Source: CAVPNY01 sp963706905 (GTDB taxonomy: Bacteria; Chloroflexota; Anaerolineae; Anaerolineales; UBA4823). Taken from it: a DNA stretch of 64,000 nucleotides. Each line of letters begins with the position of its first letter. Position 1 is the stretch's first letter. The notes below the pieces were generated by a model. It had not been told where the DNA came from. It ran no database searches and saw only the letters and a program-made list of their open reading frames with translations. The stretch is from assembly GCA_963706905.1 (NCBI GenBank), contig CAVPNY010000012.1:186001-250000 (forward strand). The letters run 5' to 3'. A program made the translations under genes and the position numbers. Shown one piece after another: positions 34,681 through 43,829 of this stretch.

Positions 34681-35955
34681 TTAAGCCACCTGTTCAAGCG
34701 CTTTTCGCAGGATATTCAGCGCTCGGTCAATCTGGTCAGCAGTCACCACAAGCGGTGGAATCCAACGAATTGTATTATCCCAGGGACCGCAACTGAGCAA
34801 GAGCAAGCGTTGATCCTGGCATGTTTGTACGATAGCTTTGGCAGTTTTCTTATCGGGCTTGTGGTCAGCAGTTCGAAATTCTGTCGCGATCATCAAGCCC
34901 AAACCGCGCACATCGCCAATCACAGGGTATTCTTCCTGGAGATGCCGCAATCCGGTGATCAGCTGGATGCCGCGTTGTTGGGCATTTTCAAGCATATTTT
35001 CGGCGCGCATCGCCTGGATCGTGGCGGCGCCAGCCGCGGCCGCAACGGCATTGCCTCCATACGTGCCGCCATGTGAGCCCGGAGCCCATTTATTCATCAG
35101 CTCAAGCCGGCTGAAAACACCTGATAGGGGCATCCCGGAAGCAAGACCTTTGGCCACAACCATAATATCCGGGACAATCCCGTAATGTTCGAAGGCAAAC
35201 CACCGGCCCGTCCGCCCAAACCCAGCCTGGACTTCGTCCAATATCAAAAGGATTCCATACCGGTCGCATATTTCACGCAACCCGCGCATGAAGCTTGCCG
35301 GCGGCGGGACATACCCCCCTTCTCCCAAGACAGTTTCGATCAGGATCGCAGCCGTCTCATCCGGCGCGGTCTGGGAGGTAAACAAAAACTCTAATTCATC
35401 AAGGCACCACTGGCTGGTTTTCTCTTCGTCCCAACCATACCGATAAGCATACGGAAACGGCGCAACGTACACGCCCGGCATAAGCGGCTGGTATCCAGCC
35501 CGATAGATTGTCTTTGAAGTGGTTAAAGACATCGTTCCAACCGTGCGGCCGTGGAAACTTCCCTGAAAAACTACGATATTCGGCTTACCAGTTGCGTAGC
35601 GCGCCAGTTTCATGGCACCTTCAATAGCTTCCGCGCCGGAATTGCTAAAGAAAAAGCCATCGATCTGGGACGGCACAATGGTTTTCAACTCGCTAATCAG
35701 CTCAAGCATGGGGCGATGGAAAACAATATTGGCCTGACCATGAATTAATAGACCAGCCTGCTTTTGAATAGCGGCAACTACGTGTGGGTGGCAGTGACCG
35801 GTATTGGTCACGCCGATCCCGCAGGTGAAATCCAGGTAAGGGTTCCCCTCCATATCATAAATGTAGGCTCCCTCACCATGCGAGGCAATGATCGGTGTGT
35901 AGTGTGTCCAGACAGGAGAAAGGTTCGGGATTGAGTCTTTATAATCAGCCATCAT
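34681..35955 (-). CDS. Class III aminotransferase (GabT-like)
   Basis: A PLP-dependent omega-aminotransferase of about 424 residues. The GabT-type signature is clear: YLDFTCGIGVTNTGHCHP near the N-terminus, FFSNSGAEAIEGAMKLAR, FQGSFHGRTVGTMSLT, LILDEVQAGFGRTGRWFAFE with the cofactor Asp, and the Schiff-base Lys in VVAKGLASGMPLSGVF. The substrates could be 4-aminobutyrate, 5-aminovalerate or ornithine-like amines. ATG 35955 follows AGTAGG; the longer start at 36036 adds unrelated residues. It is the last gene of the minus-strand catabolic cluster. Confidence 0.9.
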   Translation of the reverse strand: MMADYKDSIPNLSPVWTHYTPIIASHGEGAYIYDMEGNPYLDFTCGIGVTNTGHCHPHVVAAIQKQAGLLIHGQANIVFHRPMLELISELKTIVPSQIDGFFFSNSGAEAIEGAMKLARYATGKPNIVVFQGSFHGRTVGTMSLTTSKTIYRAGYQPLMPGVYVAPFPYAYRYGWDEEKTSQWCLDELEFLFTSQTAPDETAAILIETVLGEGGYVPPPASFMRGLREICDRYGILLILDEVQAGFGRTGRWFAFEHYGIVPDIMVVAKGLASGMPLSGVFSRLELMNKWAPGSHGGTYGGNAVAAAAGAATIQAMRAENMLENAQQRGIQLITGLRHLQEEYPVIGDVRGLGLMIATEFRTADHKPDKKTAKAIVQTCQDQRLLLLSCGPWDNTIRWIPPLVVTADQIDRALNILRKALEQVA

Positions 35956-35974
35956 ATACCTACTTTCGAGAAAT

Positions 35975-36010
35975 CGGTGTTCTGGCAGCGAAGGCACCAC
36001 CAGAACACCG
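35975..36010 (-). other. Intercistronic 11-bp stem-loop
   Basis: CGGTGTTCTGG (35975-35985) and CCAGAACACCG (36000-36010) are exact inverted repeats with a 14-base loop. On the minus-strand message it lies in the 110-base gap between the oxidoreductase gene and the aminotransferase gene, ending about 20 bases before the start. No T-run follows. It could protect or process the mRNA. Confidence 0.6.
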
Positions 36011-36065
36011 TTGATAAAAAGGAACTCTAATCTCAAGCCGGAAAACCGGTTTGCTGGTGGTTAGC

Positions 36066-37979
36066 TCAAGCAGGCAAGTACTCCGCGGCCCACTCGATAT
36101 CCAGATCAACAAGCTTAGCCCGAGTGGGGATCCCATCCGGCGTCCAACCCATCAACTGGTAATACAGATCCAATGCAGTGTCAATTTCACCTGGATCAAG
36201 CGCAGTTCCCGCAGTGGGTCCAGTGCCTGTCAGAACTTTATAGAATTTCTTTGGCAAGGCATCGTCTTTGCGGGTAAATCCTTCACGGGCATTGAACACC
36301 CTCATCAAGTTCAATCTGCGCTCACCGGCTTTCATCAGCTCAAAAAGGCTTACCTGCCAACCAGTAACTGCCTGGACAAATCTGACGGTATCCGCTGGCC
36401 CGTATAAGGTCCAGGTCGGCCCCCAAACGAATTGGCACAATTCAAGGGTATCCAGCAGGCTGTAGAAAATCTGGGTATAGGCTGCAAAACGGACTTTCTC
36501 GGGACCCAGGCTGCCGGGCGGCGTCGGATCCTTTAAATCGATCTCCTTCAGACGGTCTAGATTGAAATCCCAGACACCTTCCTCGTAATATGGATCATGC
36601 TCGCTGGATTGGTGATCAGCCCCAAAAGGATTGACGGCATAGATCAAGCCCAGCGATTTCTTTGCCTGAGGCATGTGGGCAGGCGCTTCCTGGTTTTTAA
36701 CCGTAATCAGGCACGCTTCTGCCTCGGATCCCCAAACTTTCGCGGCACGCGCGGAGCCCTGGGATAGAATCGAACCAAGCGGGCCGCTGTTGGTGACGAT
36801 CTGCATCAAGATCTCCAACATGGCGTCCACTTCGCCAAAGCGCAGCTCTATCCCGCCGGTATGTTGCAATCCGATGATGCCCTTCTCAAAACATTCCATT
36901 GCAAAGGCGATCGTCGCGCCGCAAGAGATGCTATCAACGCCATATTTGTTGCAGATCTCGTTGGCAGTGGAGATGGCAGCCAGGTTATCGATGCCGCAAT
37001 AGGATCCAAAGGTACCCAGCGTCTCATACTCGGCGCCCCCGTACAAAGGATCAGCTTTGTATGGTCCCTGCGTGATTTCGACGACGCGTTTGCAGCGCAC
37101 AATACAAGCGTAACACGTCTCACGGCGTTTAAGGATCGTATCGGCCATCACCTCGCCGCTGATCGCTTCACAGGTCTCGAACTGGCCTTCGTTGTAATTG
37201 TTCGTCGGCAGGCTGCCGATGGTATTCTGAAACATCACCACGCTGGCTGTGCCCAGCTTCCCCAGTCCATCGACATCAGCGATTTCTGGCATGAGCTTCG
37301 GGCCAGCTTTATTAAGGTCTGTCAACCGAACAGGTTCAGCGAGGTCAACTTTTTGCTTGCCGCGCACCACCACCGCTTTGAGGTTCTTGCTCGCCATCAC
37401 CAGCCCCATCCCGGTGCGCCCGTTGTTGCGGTTCGACATGTTGACCAGGCTGGAAAAGAGCACACCCTTCTCAGCTGCGGGGCCATACTGTAGAACTTCT
37501 GCCTTCTTATCCCCAACTTCTTTGCGGAGAATGGCCTCAACTTCACCGGTAACCTTGCCAATCAAGTGGGAGGCGTCATGCAAATCCACCTTCCCGTCAA
37601 TTATCGTCAGGTATACCGGTTTCTCGGAACGTCCCTTGATCACAATGCCATCAAAACCGGCGAATTTGAGCTCAGCCGGGAAGAAACCCCCAGCCTGCGA
37701 ATCGCCGATCGCCCCACTGACTGGGGATTTAGCGTTGGCGTTAATCCGGCTTTGTCCGGAGATTGGCGCTCCGGTCGTCACGCTCAACATTAAGGTGAGC
37801 ACATTTTCGGGTGAGAGCGCATCCGTTCCTGGCGGCATATCTCGCAGGATGTAATACAACCCCATGGCGCTGCCGCCCAAGTACCTGCGGTAGAAACTCT
37901 CGGGAGGTTCTTCAACTTCCAGCACACCGTGGGTCAGGTCAAGGTGCAGGATTTTTCCCGTATATCCAAATGGCATCAT
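36066..37979 (-). CDS. Aldehyde:ferredoxin oxidoreductase (tungsten type)
   Basis: A 637-residue AOR-family enzyme. It oxidises aldehydes to carboxylic acids and reduces ferredoxin. The N-terminal GYTGKILHLDLTHGVLEVEE and YLGGSAMGLY, the pterin region ANAKSPVSGAIGDSQAGGFF, the [4Fe-4S] ligands C-x2-C-x3-C in CYACIVRC with a fourth Cys in LDTLELCQF, and the second pterin motif near the C-terminus all fit. Length is close to the family's 600-620. AGGAG lies before ATG 37979. The cluster's transaminases make aldehydes that could be its substrates; the electrons would go to ferredoxin in the cytoplasm. Confidence 0.93.
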   Translation of the reverse strand: MMPFGYTGKILHLDLTHGVLEVEEPPESFYRRYLGGSAMGLYYILRDMPPGTDALSPENVLTLMLSVTTGAPISGQSRINANAKSPVSGAIGDSQAGGFFPAELKFAGFDGIVIKGRSEKPVYLTIIDGKVDLHDASHLIGKVTGEVEAILRKEVGDKKAEVLQYGPAAEKGVLFSSLVNMSNRNNGRTGMGLVMASKNLKAVVVRGKQKVDLAEPVRLTDLNKAGPKLMPEIADVDGLGKLGTASVVMFQNTIGSLPTNNYNEGQFETCEAISGEVMADTILKRRETCYACIVRCKRVVEITQGPYKADPLYGGAEYETLGTFGSYCGIDNLAAISTANEICNKYGVDSISCGATIAFAMECFEKGIIGLQHTGGIELRFGEVDAMLEILMQIVTNSGPLGSILSQGSARAAKVWGSEAEACLITVKNQEAPAHMPQAKKSLGLIYAVNPFGADHQSSEHDPYYEEGVWDFNLDRLKEIDLKDPTPPGSLGPEKVRFAAYTQIFYSLLDTLELCQFVWGPTWTLYGPADTVRFVQAVTGWQVSLFELMKAGERRLNLMRVFNAREGFTRKDDALPKKFYKVLTGTGPTAGTALDPGEIDTALDLYYQLMGWTPDGIPTRAKLVDLDIEWAAEYLPA

Positions 37980-38016
37980 ACTCTCCTTCTACAAATACTA
38001 AATCAGGTTTACAGAG

Positions 38017-39615
38017 TTAGAAAATATCTTCTTCATGTGCTTTGAACGGATCGACATCCGGAATGCCACGTTTAATCTTGATGAATTTCCGGATTGGGAA
38101 ATAAAGGATGGCGCCGACCAGCATCGCCAACAGCGAAAAACCGATTGAACCAACGATTTCAACCTCAGCGATCTGGCTATAGATCGCCAGAAGGATGATC
38201 GCGGTTGGCCCAAGGGTGACGAGCACCATACCCAGGTAGCCGCCCGGCACTTTTTGACGTGGGAAGTCCGGCATGCTGAAACGCAGCTTCCACATTGCTG
38301 CGAACTCAGCCAGGATCACCAATGTTTGCAGGAAAACATCGGCCACGACCAGTACGGCAAAGGCGCTCAAAGAGAAGATTGAATAGATCACGCCGACGAA
38401 AACGATGGCGACCCAAGGTGTTCCATACCGGTCATGGACCTTCACCAGGAATTCCGGCATCATGCCATCTTCCGCCAGGGCGAACGGCACGCGGCTACCG
38501 CCCAGGCTGTTCCCAATATACAGGCCGATCATGCTGAAAACTGCCGATATGGTGACCAGGCCACCCAAAATCAAAGCCAGGTTCGGGCCACCTGCAATCT
38601 CACCCAGCACACTGGCGATCTGGGGAAATTCCCAACCGACAGTGTCGCTCGGATCAGCCCCCCAGGCGATTATTTGTTCCTCCGTGACGCCATAATCGGC
38701 CAGCACAACCCCAATGCCCTCATCACCGCCCTCGATGCCCCACATCTGGTATCTTCCATCCGCGCCCGCGCCTCCGTAGAGCCCGGCCAGCAAAGGAATG
38801 GTGTAAGTGGCGATGGCAGCGATCAAGGTAAGCGTCATGGCCTTCGGGTAGGTTTTCTTTGGATTGACAATTTCATCCCCAGCGACGGTGGGCAGCTCCC
38901 AGCCCATATAGTTCCACATCACAACAAACAACCCAACGCTGAACGCGCCAACCAGGGACTCACCTTCCGGGAGAAACGGCAAGGATATGGTCACTCCACC
39001 CTGAATCCAGTTGTAGATCCCGACGATGGACAATAAAATCAAAGGGATCAACATAACAACCATGATGCCGTTGGTGAACAGCGCTGCAAGGCGAGCGCCT
39101 CGGATTTGAAGGAGGCTGAGCAACCAGATTAGAGCTACGGCAACAGCCCAGGAGAGAGTCTCGGCGGATATTTCAGTCCCTCCGATGATAGCCCCTTCTC
39201 GCAGAGCCGGAATAAAGAAGCTCAGGTAATAAGCTGCCAGGAGAGGATAGATGGTCACATCCAGCCAGGAGACGACCCAGTTATTCCAGCCCGCCAAAAA
39301 ACCCGCGAATGGTCCGAAGGCTTTTTTGACCCAGTGATAATAACCTCCTTCGACCGGCATCATGCTGTTGAGCTCACGCACCATGAGCATATTGGGCAAA
39401 CTGAATATGAGAGGCGTGAGGAACACCAATAGAATTGCCAGCCCCGGTCCGGACCAGCCTACCAGTGGCTCGATGCCGAACGATCCGCCGCAGACTGTGA
39501 AATAGATCAAGCCAAAAAGCGGGAGCAGGGTCAGCTCACGTTTTAATTTTCTGGCTTCCCGCTTTATTTCGACGACAGTACTCTCGCCATTGGATTGGAC
39601 AGATGTTTCAGCCAT
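38017..39615 (-). CDS. APC family amino acid/polyamine permease
   Basis: A 532-residue secondary transporter with about 12 hydrophobic segments. The first helix region (GLIYFTVCGGSFGIEPLVG) has the glycine-rich unwound segment of APC-fold carriers, and EGGYYHWVKKAFGPFAGFLAGW is the familiar second-to-third helix signature. It most resembles amino acid/polyamine permeases of the plant and bacterial PUT-like group, by eye. It is 37 bases upstream of the oxidoreductase gene and is the probable uptake system for the amine degraded by this cluster. GGAG precedes the ATG. Confidence 0.88.
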   Translation of the reverse strand: MAETSVQSNGESTVVEIKREARKLKRELTLLPLFGLIYFTVCGGSFGIEPLVGWSGPGLAILLVFLTPLIFSLPNMLMVRELNSMMPVEGGYYHWVKKAFGPFAGFLAGWNNWVVSWLDVTIYPLLAAYYLSFFIPALREGAIIGGTEISAETLSWAVAVALIWLLSLLQIRGARLAALFTNGIMVVMLIPLILLSIVGIYNWIQGGVTISLPFLPEGESLVGAFSVGLFVVMWNYMGWELPTVAGDEIVNPKKTYPKAMTLTLIAAIATYTIPLLAGLYGGAGADGRYQMWGIEGGDEGIGVVLADYGVTEEQIIAWGADPSDTVGWEFPQIASVLGEIAGGPNLALILGGLVTISAVFSMIGLYIGNSLGGSRVPFALAEDGMMPEFLVKVHDRYGTPWVAIVFVGVIYSIFSLSAFAVLVVADVFLQTLVILAEFAAMWKLRFSMPDFPRQKVPGGYLGMVLVTLGPTAIILLAIYSQIAEVEIVGSIGFSLLAMLVGAILYFPIRKFIKIKRGIPDVDPFKAHEEDIF

Positions 39616-39702
39616 CTTGATATCTCCTTTAAATGTCCATGCAATTTATTGTAGAGATGTCAAAGCAAATTAATCGTGCTGATGAGTCAAATCTCTATTG
39701 GC

Positions 39703-40908
39703 TTACATCTCTTTTATTCCATATGGGAAGCCGTAATCCGCCATTTTCTCCACAAATGGCACCGGGTCAAAGGCTTCAGGACCCATCACGCCTTTGCCTT
39801 TCCAAACACCGCTTTGAAGCAAGTCCCAGGCGATTAATGGGTTGAAACCGGTCTGGGCAACCACGGCCTGGCAGCCCCAGCGCTGCATACACGCTTCATT
39901 ATCTGCCACCTGGTACATGTAAACCTGGCGTGGCTTGCCATCTTTGGTGCCTTTAGCCCAGGTGCCGGCGCAAGTCTTGCCAAACATGTGATCGCCCAGG
40001 TGAGCTGGATCGGGAAGGCAGGCTGCGACCACATCACGTGGGGCTACCTCTACATCCTTAACCTTGATCGGGTATTTATTATCCAACCCCAGCATTTTGA
40101 TCGTCTTCAGCACCCGGATGAAATCATCACCCAAACCATATTTGAAGGTGACCCGCTTGCACTTCACCCAGCGAGGAACCAGCAAGACTTCCTCATGTTC
40201 GACATTGACGCACTCCGCCGGTCCAATGCCTTCTGGAAATTCGAAAATCTCCGGCTCAGAGAACGGCTCGGTGGTATACCAGCCTTTGTCCTTTTCCCAC
40301 ACTATCGGAGGATTTAAGCATTCCTCAATAGTGGTCCAGATCGAGAAATTGGGGGCAAATTCATAACCGCGCACTTCCAGGTTCGCCCCATCACGCACAC
40401 CGATCTCATCGATCTCATCAAATAGGTGATCCTGGGCATAGCGAGCAAAGACATCCGCCATGCCTGGCTCAACGCCCATTCCAACGAATGCCAATAGACC
40501 TTTTTTCTCCCACAAAGCTGCGCGCTCGAACTGGTAATCGCCTAATTTCACCCCGGGGACTCGAAAAGGATCCTCAGGGTGCGGCTCAGAGAGGGTCATA
40601 GCCATGTCCATATACGTACAACCATAGCTGTAAGCCGCCTCAAAAATTGGGACATTGAACGAGGGGTCGCATGCATTCATGATCAAATCGACTTTATATT
40701 TCTTCGCCAGGGCTTCGATCTGATCCTGGTGATTCGCATCAACCCATTCAATCGGGAAGCGAACATTATCATTCAATTTCCCTTGGACCTCTTCAAGCCG
40801 CTCGGTGCTGTAATCTGATAGGACAACTTGCTCAATCCAGGGCTTCTCCTTTGCCATCAAAACAATTGATTCACCTACACCCCCAGTGCCAACAAGCAAG
40901 ACTTTCAT
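39703..40908 (-). CDS. Saccharopine-dehydrogenase-like oxidoreductase
   Basis: A 401-residue protein of the saccharopine dehydrogenase/lysine-6-dehydrogenase superfamily. The Rossmann start VLLVGTGGVGESIV is at residue 3, DLIMNACDPSFNVPIFEA and GMGVEPGMADVFARYA are characteristic, and the C-terminal dimerisation domain is full length. Possible reactions are NAD(P)-linked oxidation of lysine, carboxynorspermidine or a related amino-acid conjugate; the eye cannot decide. AAAGGAG precedes the ATG. The gene lies between the semialdehyde dehydrogenase and permease genes. Confidence 0.8.
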   Translation of the reverse strand: MKVLLVGTGGVGESIVLMAKEKPWIEQVVLSDYSTERLEEVQGKLNDNVRFPIEWVDANHQDQIEALAKKYKVDLIMNACDPSFNVPIFEAAYSYGCTYMDMAMTLSEPHPEDPFRVPGVKLGDYQFERAALWEKKGLLAFVGMGVEPGMADVFARYAQDHLFDEIDEIGVRDGANLEVRGYEFAPNFSIWTTIEECLNPPIVWEKDKGWYTTEPFSEPEIFEFPEGIGPAECVNVEHEEVLLVPRWVKCKRVTFKYGLGDDFIRVLKTIKMLGLDNKYPIKVKDVEVAPRDVVAACLPDPAHLGDHMFGKTCAGTWAKGTKDGKPRQVYMYQVADNEACMQRWGCQAVVAQTGFNPLIAWDLLQSGVWKGKGVMGPEAFDPVPFVEKMADYGFPYGIKEM

Positions 40909-40923
40909 TTCAACAACTCCTTT

Positions 40924-40986
40924 CTAATGTACGGCTACACGCAAATTCCCTCTTCTGAAAAGAGGATTTAGCCAATTTTTCAACAT
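40924..40986 (-). CDS. Possible 20-residue peptide with strong ribosome site
   Basis: Minus-strand ATG at 40986 preceded by AAGGAGG with a seven-base spacer, then 20 codons (basic, with RR and several Trp/Leu/Phe residues) to a TAG at 40924. It fills the 97-base gap between the semialdehyde dehydrogenase gene and the saccharopine-dehydrogenase-like gene. A six-base-pair hairpin (CCTCTT/AAGAGG) lies inside it. It may be a leader peptide, a small protein, or chance. Confidence 0.35.
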   Translation of the reverse strand: MLKNWLNPLFRRGNLRVAVH

Positions 40987-41005
40987 CCCGAAACCTCCTT
41001 CTCTA

Positions 41006-42487
41006 TTAAAATTTTCGGGTCCACTCCTTAGGCCATCGCTCCACAACGACTTTCTTCTGCGTAAAGAATTCCACCGCGTCCAGCCCTTGACCATGCAGAT
41101 CGCCGAAGAAACTTTCTTTCCATCCACTGAAGGGGAAAAAAGCCATCGGGGCCGCGATCCCCACGTTGATCCCGATATTGCCGGCATCGACTGTGGATCG
41201 GAATTTGCGGGCAGCCGAACCGTCGTTGGTAAAGAGGCAAGCCATATTGCCGTAGGCTCCTTTATTGATCAGCCCAATCGCCTGATCGAGACTGTCAACA
41301 TGAATTAATCCCAACACTGGCCCGAAGATTTCTGTACGGGCAACTGGGCTTTCCGGGGATAAGTCCATCAGGATAGTTGGGCGAACAAAGAATCCCTGCT
41401 CATATCCCGGGATAACGGTGTTGCGCCCATCCACGGGAATGCCCGCCGAGTCGTGCTGCGCCTGGCTGATCAGCTCCTCGATCCGCTGCCGGCTGTTTTG
41501 AGTGATCACTGGCCCCATCTGGATGCTATCGTCTAAGCCATTGCCAACTCTTCGCTCGCTGGCAGTCTGGCAGATCGATTCCCCAAAGGTATGCCGTGCT
41601 TCACCAACGGTGATAGCCAAAGAGGCTGCCAGGCAGCGTTGTCCGGCACAGCCGAAGGCGCTGTCCGCCGCAATGCGGGTGGTCATCTCAATATCCGCAT
41701 CCGGCATTACCACGATGGGGTTCTTGGCGCCCCCCTGGCATTGGGCGCGCTTACCATTGGCAGTAGCTCTACTATATATATATCTGGCAACCGGCGTCGA
41801 ACCGACAAAGCTGACCGCTCGCACTGCTGGATGATCCAGGATTGCATCGACAGTTTCCTTGGTCCCATTGACCAGGTTAACCACACCCTTGGGTAACCCA
41901 GATTGTTCGAGTAAAGAGAAAATTTTTTGCATCGTCAGCGGCACCTTCTCGGAAGGCTTAACGAGATAGGTGTTCCCACAGGCCAGGGCGTAAGGCATAA
42001 ACCAGAATGGGATCATCCCGGGGAAGTTAAATGGCGCGATCACCGCGGCCACACCAACCGGCTGGCGGATCATAATTTCATCGATGCCGCGGGCGATATC
42101 CTCCGAGTTATATCCCTGCATGAGAAGCGGGATTCCGCAAGCGACTTCAACATTTTCGATTGCCCGGCGTATTTCCCCGCGTGATTCATCCAGGATTTTT
42201 CCGCATTCAATCGTGATGCTGCGCGATAAATCCTCAAAATTCGCTTCCATAAGGTCTTTTAAGCGAAATAGATATTGGATGCGCTCGGTGGCAGGGACTC
42301 GTCGCCAGTCCTGAAATGCCCGAGCGGCTGCTTCAGCAGCTTGATCGACTTCTTCCTTGGGGGATACCGGTGTCTCCGCCAATATCTCCCCAGTTGCAGG
42401 GTTGTACACCACGAATACTTCTTGAGCGTTCGAATTTCGCCAGGACCCGTCAATATAGTTACGAACTTCTAAGTGTTGGATTGTCAT
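41006..42487 (-). CDS. mmsA: CoA-acylating (methyl)malonate-semialdehyde dehydrogenase
   Basis: A 493-residue aldehyde dehydrogenase of the MmsA/IolA type. It converts malonate semialdehyde or methylmalonate semialdehyde with CoA and NAD to acetyl-CoA or propionyl-CoA plus CO2. Marks are NYIDGSWRNS, PFNFPGMIPFWFMPYALACG, KPSEKVPLTMQ, the catalytic Cys in AFGCAGQRCLAA and PFSGWKESFFGDLHGQG near the end. The start overlaps the upstream aminotransferase stop by four bases (ATGA). With a beta-alanine-type aminotransferase beside it, beta-alanine or a branched-chain omega-amino acid is a reasonable substrate source. Confidence 0.93.
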   Translation of the reverse strand: MTIQHLEVRNYIDGSWRNSNAQEVFVVYNPATGEILAETPVSPKEEVDQAAEAAARAFQDWRRVPATERIQYLFRLKDLMEANFEDLSRSITIECGKILDESRGEIRRAIENVEVACGIPLLMQGYNSEDIARGIDEIMIRQPVGVAAVIAPFNFPGMIPFWFMPYALACGNTYLVKPSEKVPLTMQKIFSLLEQSGLPKGVVNLVNGTKETVDAILDHPAVRAVSFVGSTPVARYIYSRATANGKRAQCQGGAKNPIVVMPDADIEMTTRIAADSAFGCAGQRCLAASLAITVGEARHTFGESICQTASERRVGNGLDDSIQMGPVITQNSRQRIEELISQAQHDSAGIPVDGRNTVIPGYEQGFFVRPTILMDLSPESPVARTEIFGPVLGLIHVDSLDQAIGLINKGAYGNMACLFTNDGSAARKFRSTVDAGNIGINVGIAAPMAFFPFSGWKESFFGDLHGQGLDAVEFFTQKKVVVERWPKEWTRKF

Positions 42488-43794
42488 TTCTTCAATTCTT
42501 TGACTGCATCTTCCAGGATATTCAAGGTTTCGTCAGCATCACCTTCTGTCAATGCCTCGCACACGAACCAAGGCTCTTTGGCGTCGAGCTCATATTCGAT
42601 GCCTCTTTGACGCATGAGAGCGTGGAGCTGCTCATAGCGTGTCTCGTCCAGATTCAATACATCCCGAAATTCGCGCGGAGGTTCGGATAACCCCAGAATA
42701 AAACTGAACATAGCCGGGTGACCCACCATGATATGAGGCTCTCCTGCCCTGGTTAAAACGTCATCGATGCCAATCATTAACTTGCGCCCGCGTTCATGGA
42801 TACAAGCTAATGCATCGGAGGTTTCGAGAATCTCTAATGTCGCAGCAGCTGCAGCAGCCCCAACGGTATTCCCGCAGTAAGTGCCTCCCTGGGCGACGTT
42901 GCCTGGTTCGATCACGTCCATGACTTCGCGTTTTCCACCAATCGCCGCTAACGGATAGCCATTTGCCAGAGATTTGGCATAGGTCATCAAATCGCCGTGC
43001 ACACCGAAGAATTCGTTTGCGCCTCCCCTGGCAATGCGGAAACCCGTCTTAACCTCATCCATAATCATCACAATCCCGAACTCATCGCACAGGCTGCGGA
43101 TCAGCTCCAACCACCCAGGCATGGGATTGACAGTGGTCATGTTAGCAGCAATTGGCTCGACAATAATCGCAGCGATCTCCCCCCACCGCCCACGGACGGT
43201 GGTCTCCAGTAACTCAAAATCGTTGAATGGCAAAATGATGATGTAATCCTGCATTCCAGCAGGGATGCCTGAGGAGTTCCTCACCGGTAATGGACTCCGG
43301 CGGGAACCAAGCGCACCTTTTGCAGTATAGGCGGTGCTGAATAATAAATAATCATGGAAACCGTGATAATCCCCCTCGAATTTAATTACCTTCTCCCGAT
43401 TGGTGTAGGCGCGCGCAATTCTTAAAGCATGCATGGTGGCTTCGGTGCCTGAGTTGGTAAAACGTACCTTGTCCACCCCAGGACACATGCGTACTACTCG
43501 TTCTGCAACCTCAATTTCCAGTACATGTGTATGTGCAAAGAGCGTACCGTGATCGATGGCTTCGTGAACGCGACGATTTACCCGCGGGTCTGCATGCCCG
43601 AGGATTATCGGTCCAAATGCTAACCGATAATCAATGAACTTATTGCCGTCCACATCCCAAATATAAGCGCCTTGACCGCGTGATATCACCGGCGTCTCTG
43701 CCCCCCAGTAACGGAAATTGGATGAAACTCCCCAGGGCATTACCTGACACGCCCTTTCATACATGTCTTGTGTTGCTTTGGTAGACCCAATCAT
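42484..43794 (-). CDS. Class III aminotransferase (glutamate-1-semialdehyde-aminomutase-like)
   Basis: A 436-residue PLP enzyme close in plan to HemL: MPWGVSSNFRYWGAETPVISRGQGAYIWDVDGN at its start (only partly conserved in HemL), VRFTNSGTEATMHALRIARAY, EGDYHGFHDYLL, VIMDEVKTGFR with the cofactor Asp, and the Schiff-base Lys in TYAKSLANGYPLAAIGG. No other tetrapyrrole gene is near, and it is embedded in an amine-catabolic cluster, so it is probably a transaminase rather than HemL. It overlaps mmsA by four bases. Confidence 0.85.
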   Translation of the reverse strand: MIGSTKATQDMYERACQVMPWGVSSNFRYWGAETPVISRGQGAYIWDVDGNKFIDYRLAFGPIILGHADPRVNRRVHEAIDHGTLFAHTHVLEIEVAERVVRMCPGVDKVRFTNSGTEATMHALRIARAYTNREKVIKFEGDYHGFHDYLLFSTAYTAKGALGSRRSPLPVRNSSGIPAGMQDYIIILPFNDFELLETTVRGRWGEIAAIIVEPIAANMTTVNPMPGWLELIRSLCDEFGIVMIMDEVKTGFRIARGGANEFFGVHGDLMTYAKSLANGYPLAAIGGKREVMDVIEPGNVAQGGTYCGNTVGAAAAAATLEILETSDALACIHERGRKLMIGIDDVLTRAGEPHIMVGHPAMFSFILGLSEPPREFRDVLNLDETRYEQLHALMRQRGIEYELDAKEPWFVCEALTEGDADETLNILEDAVKELKK

Positions 43795-43829
43795 CGCAAT
43801 GCCCTTTCTTTACGTTTGAATGAAGAAAT

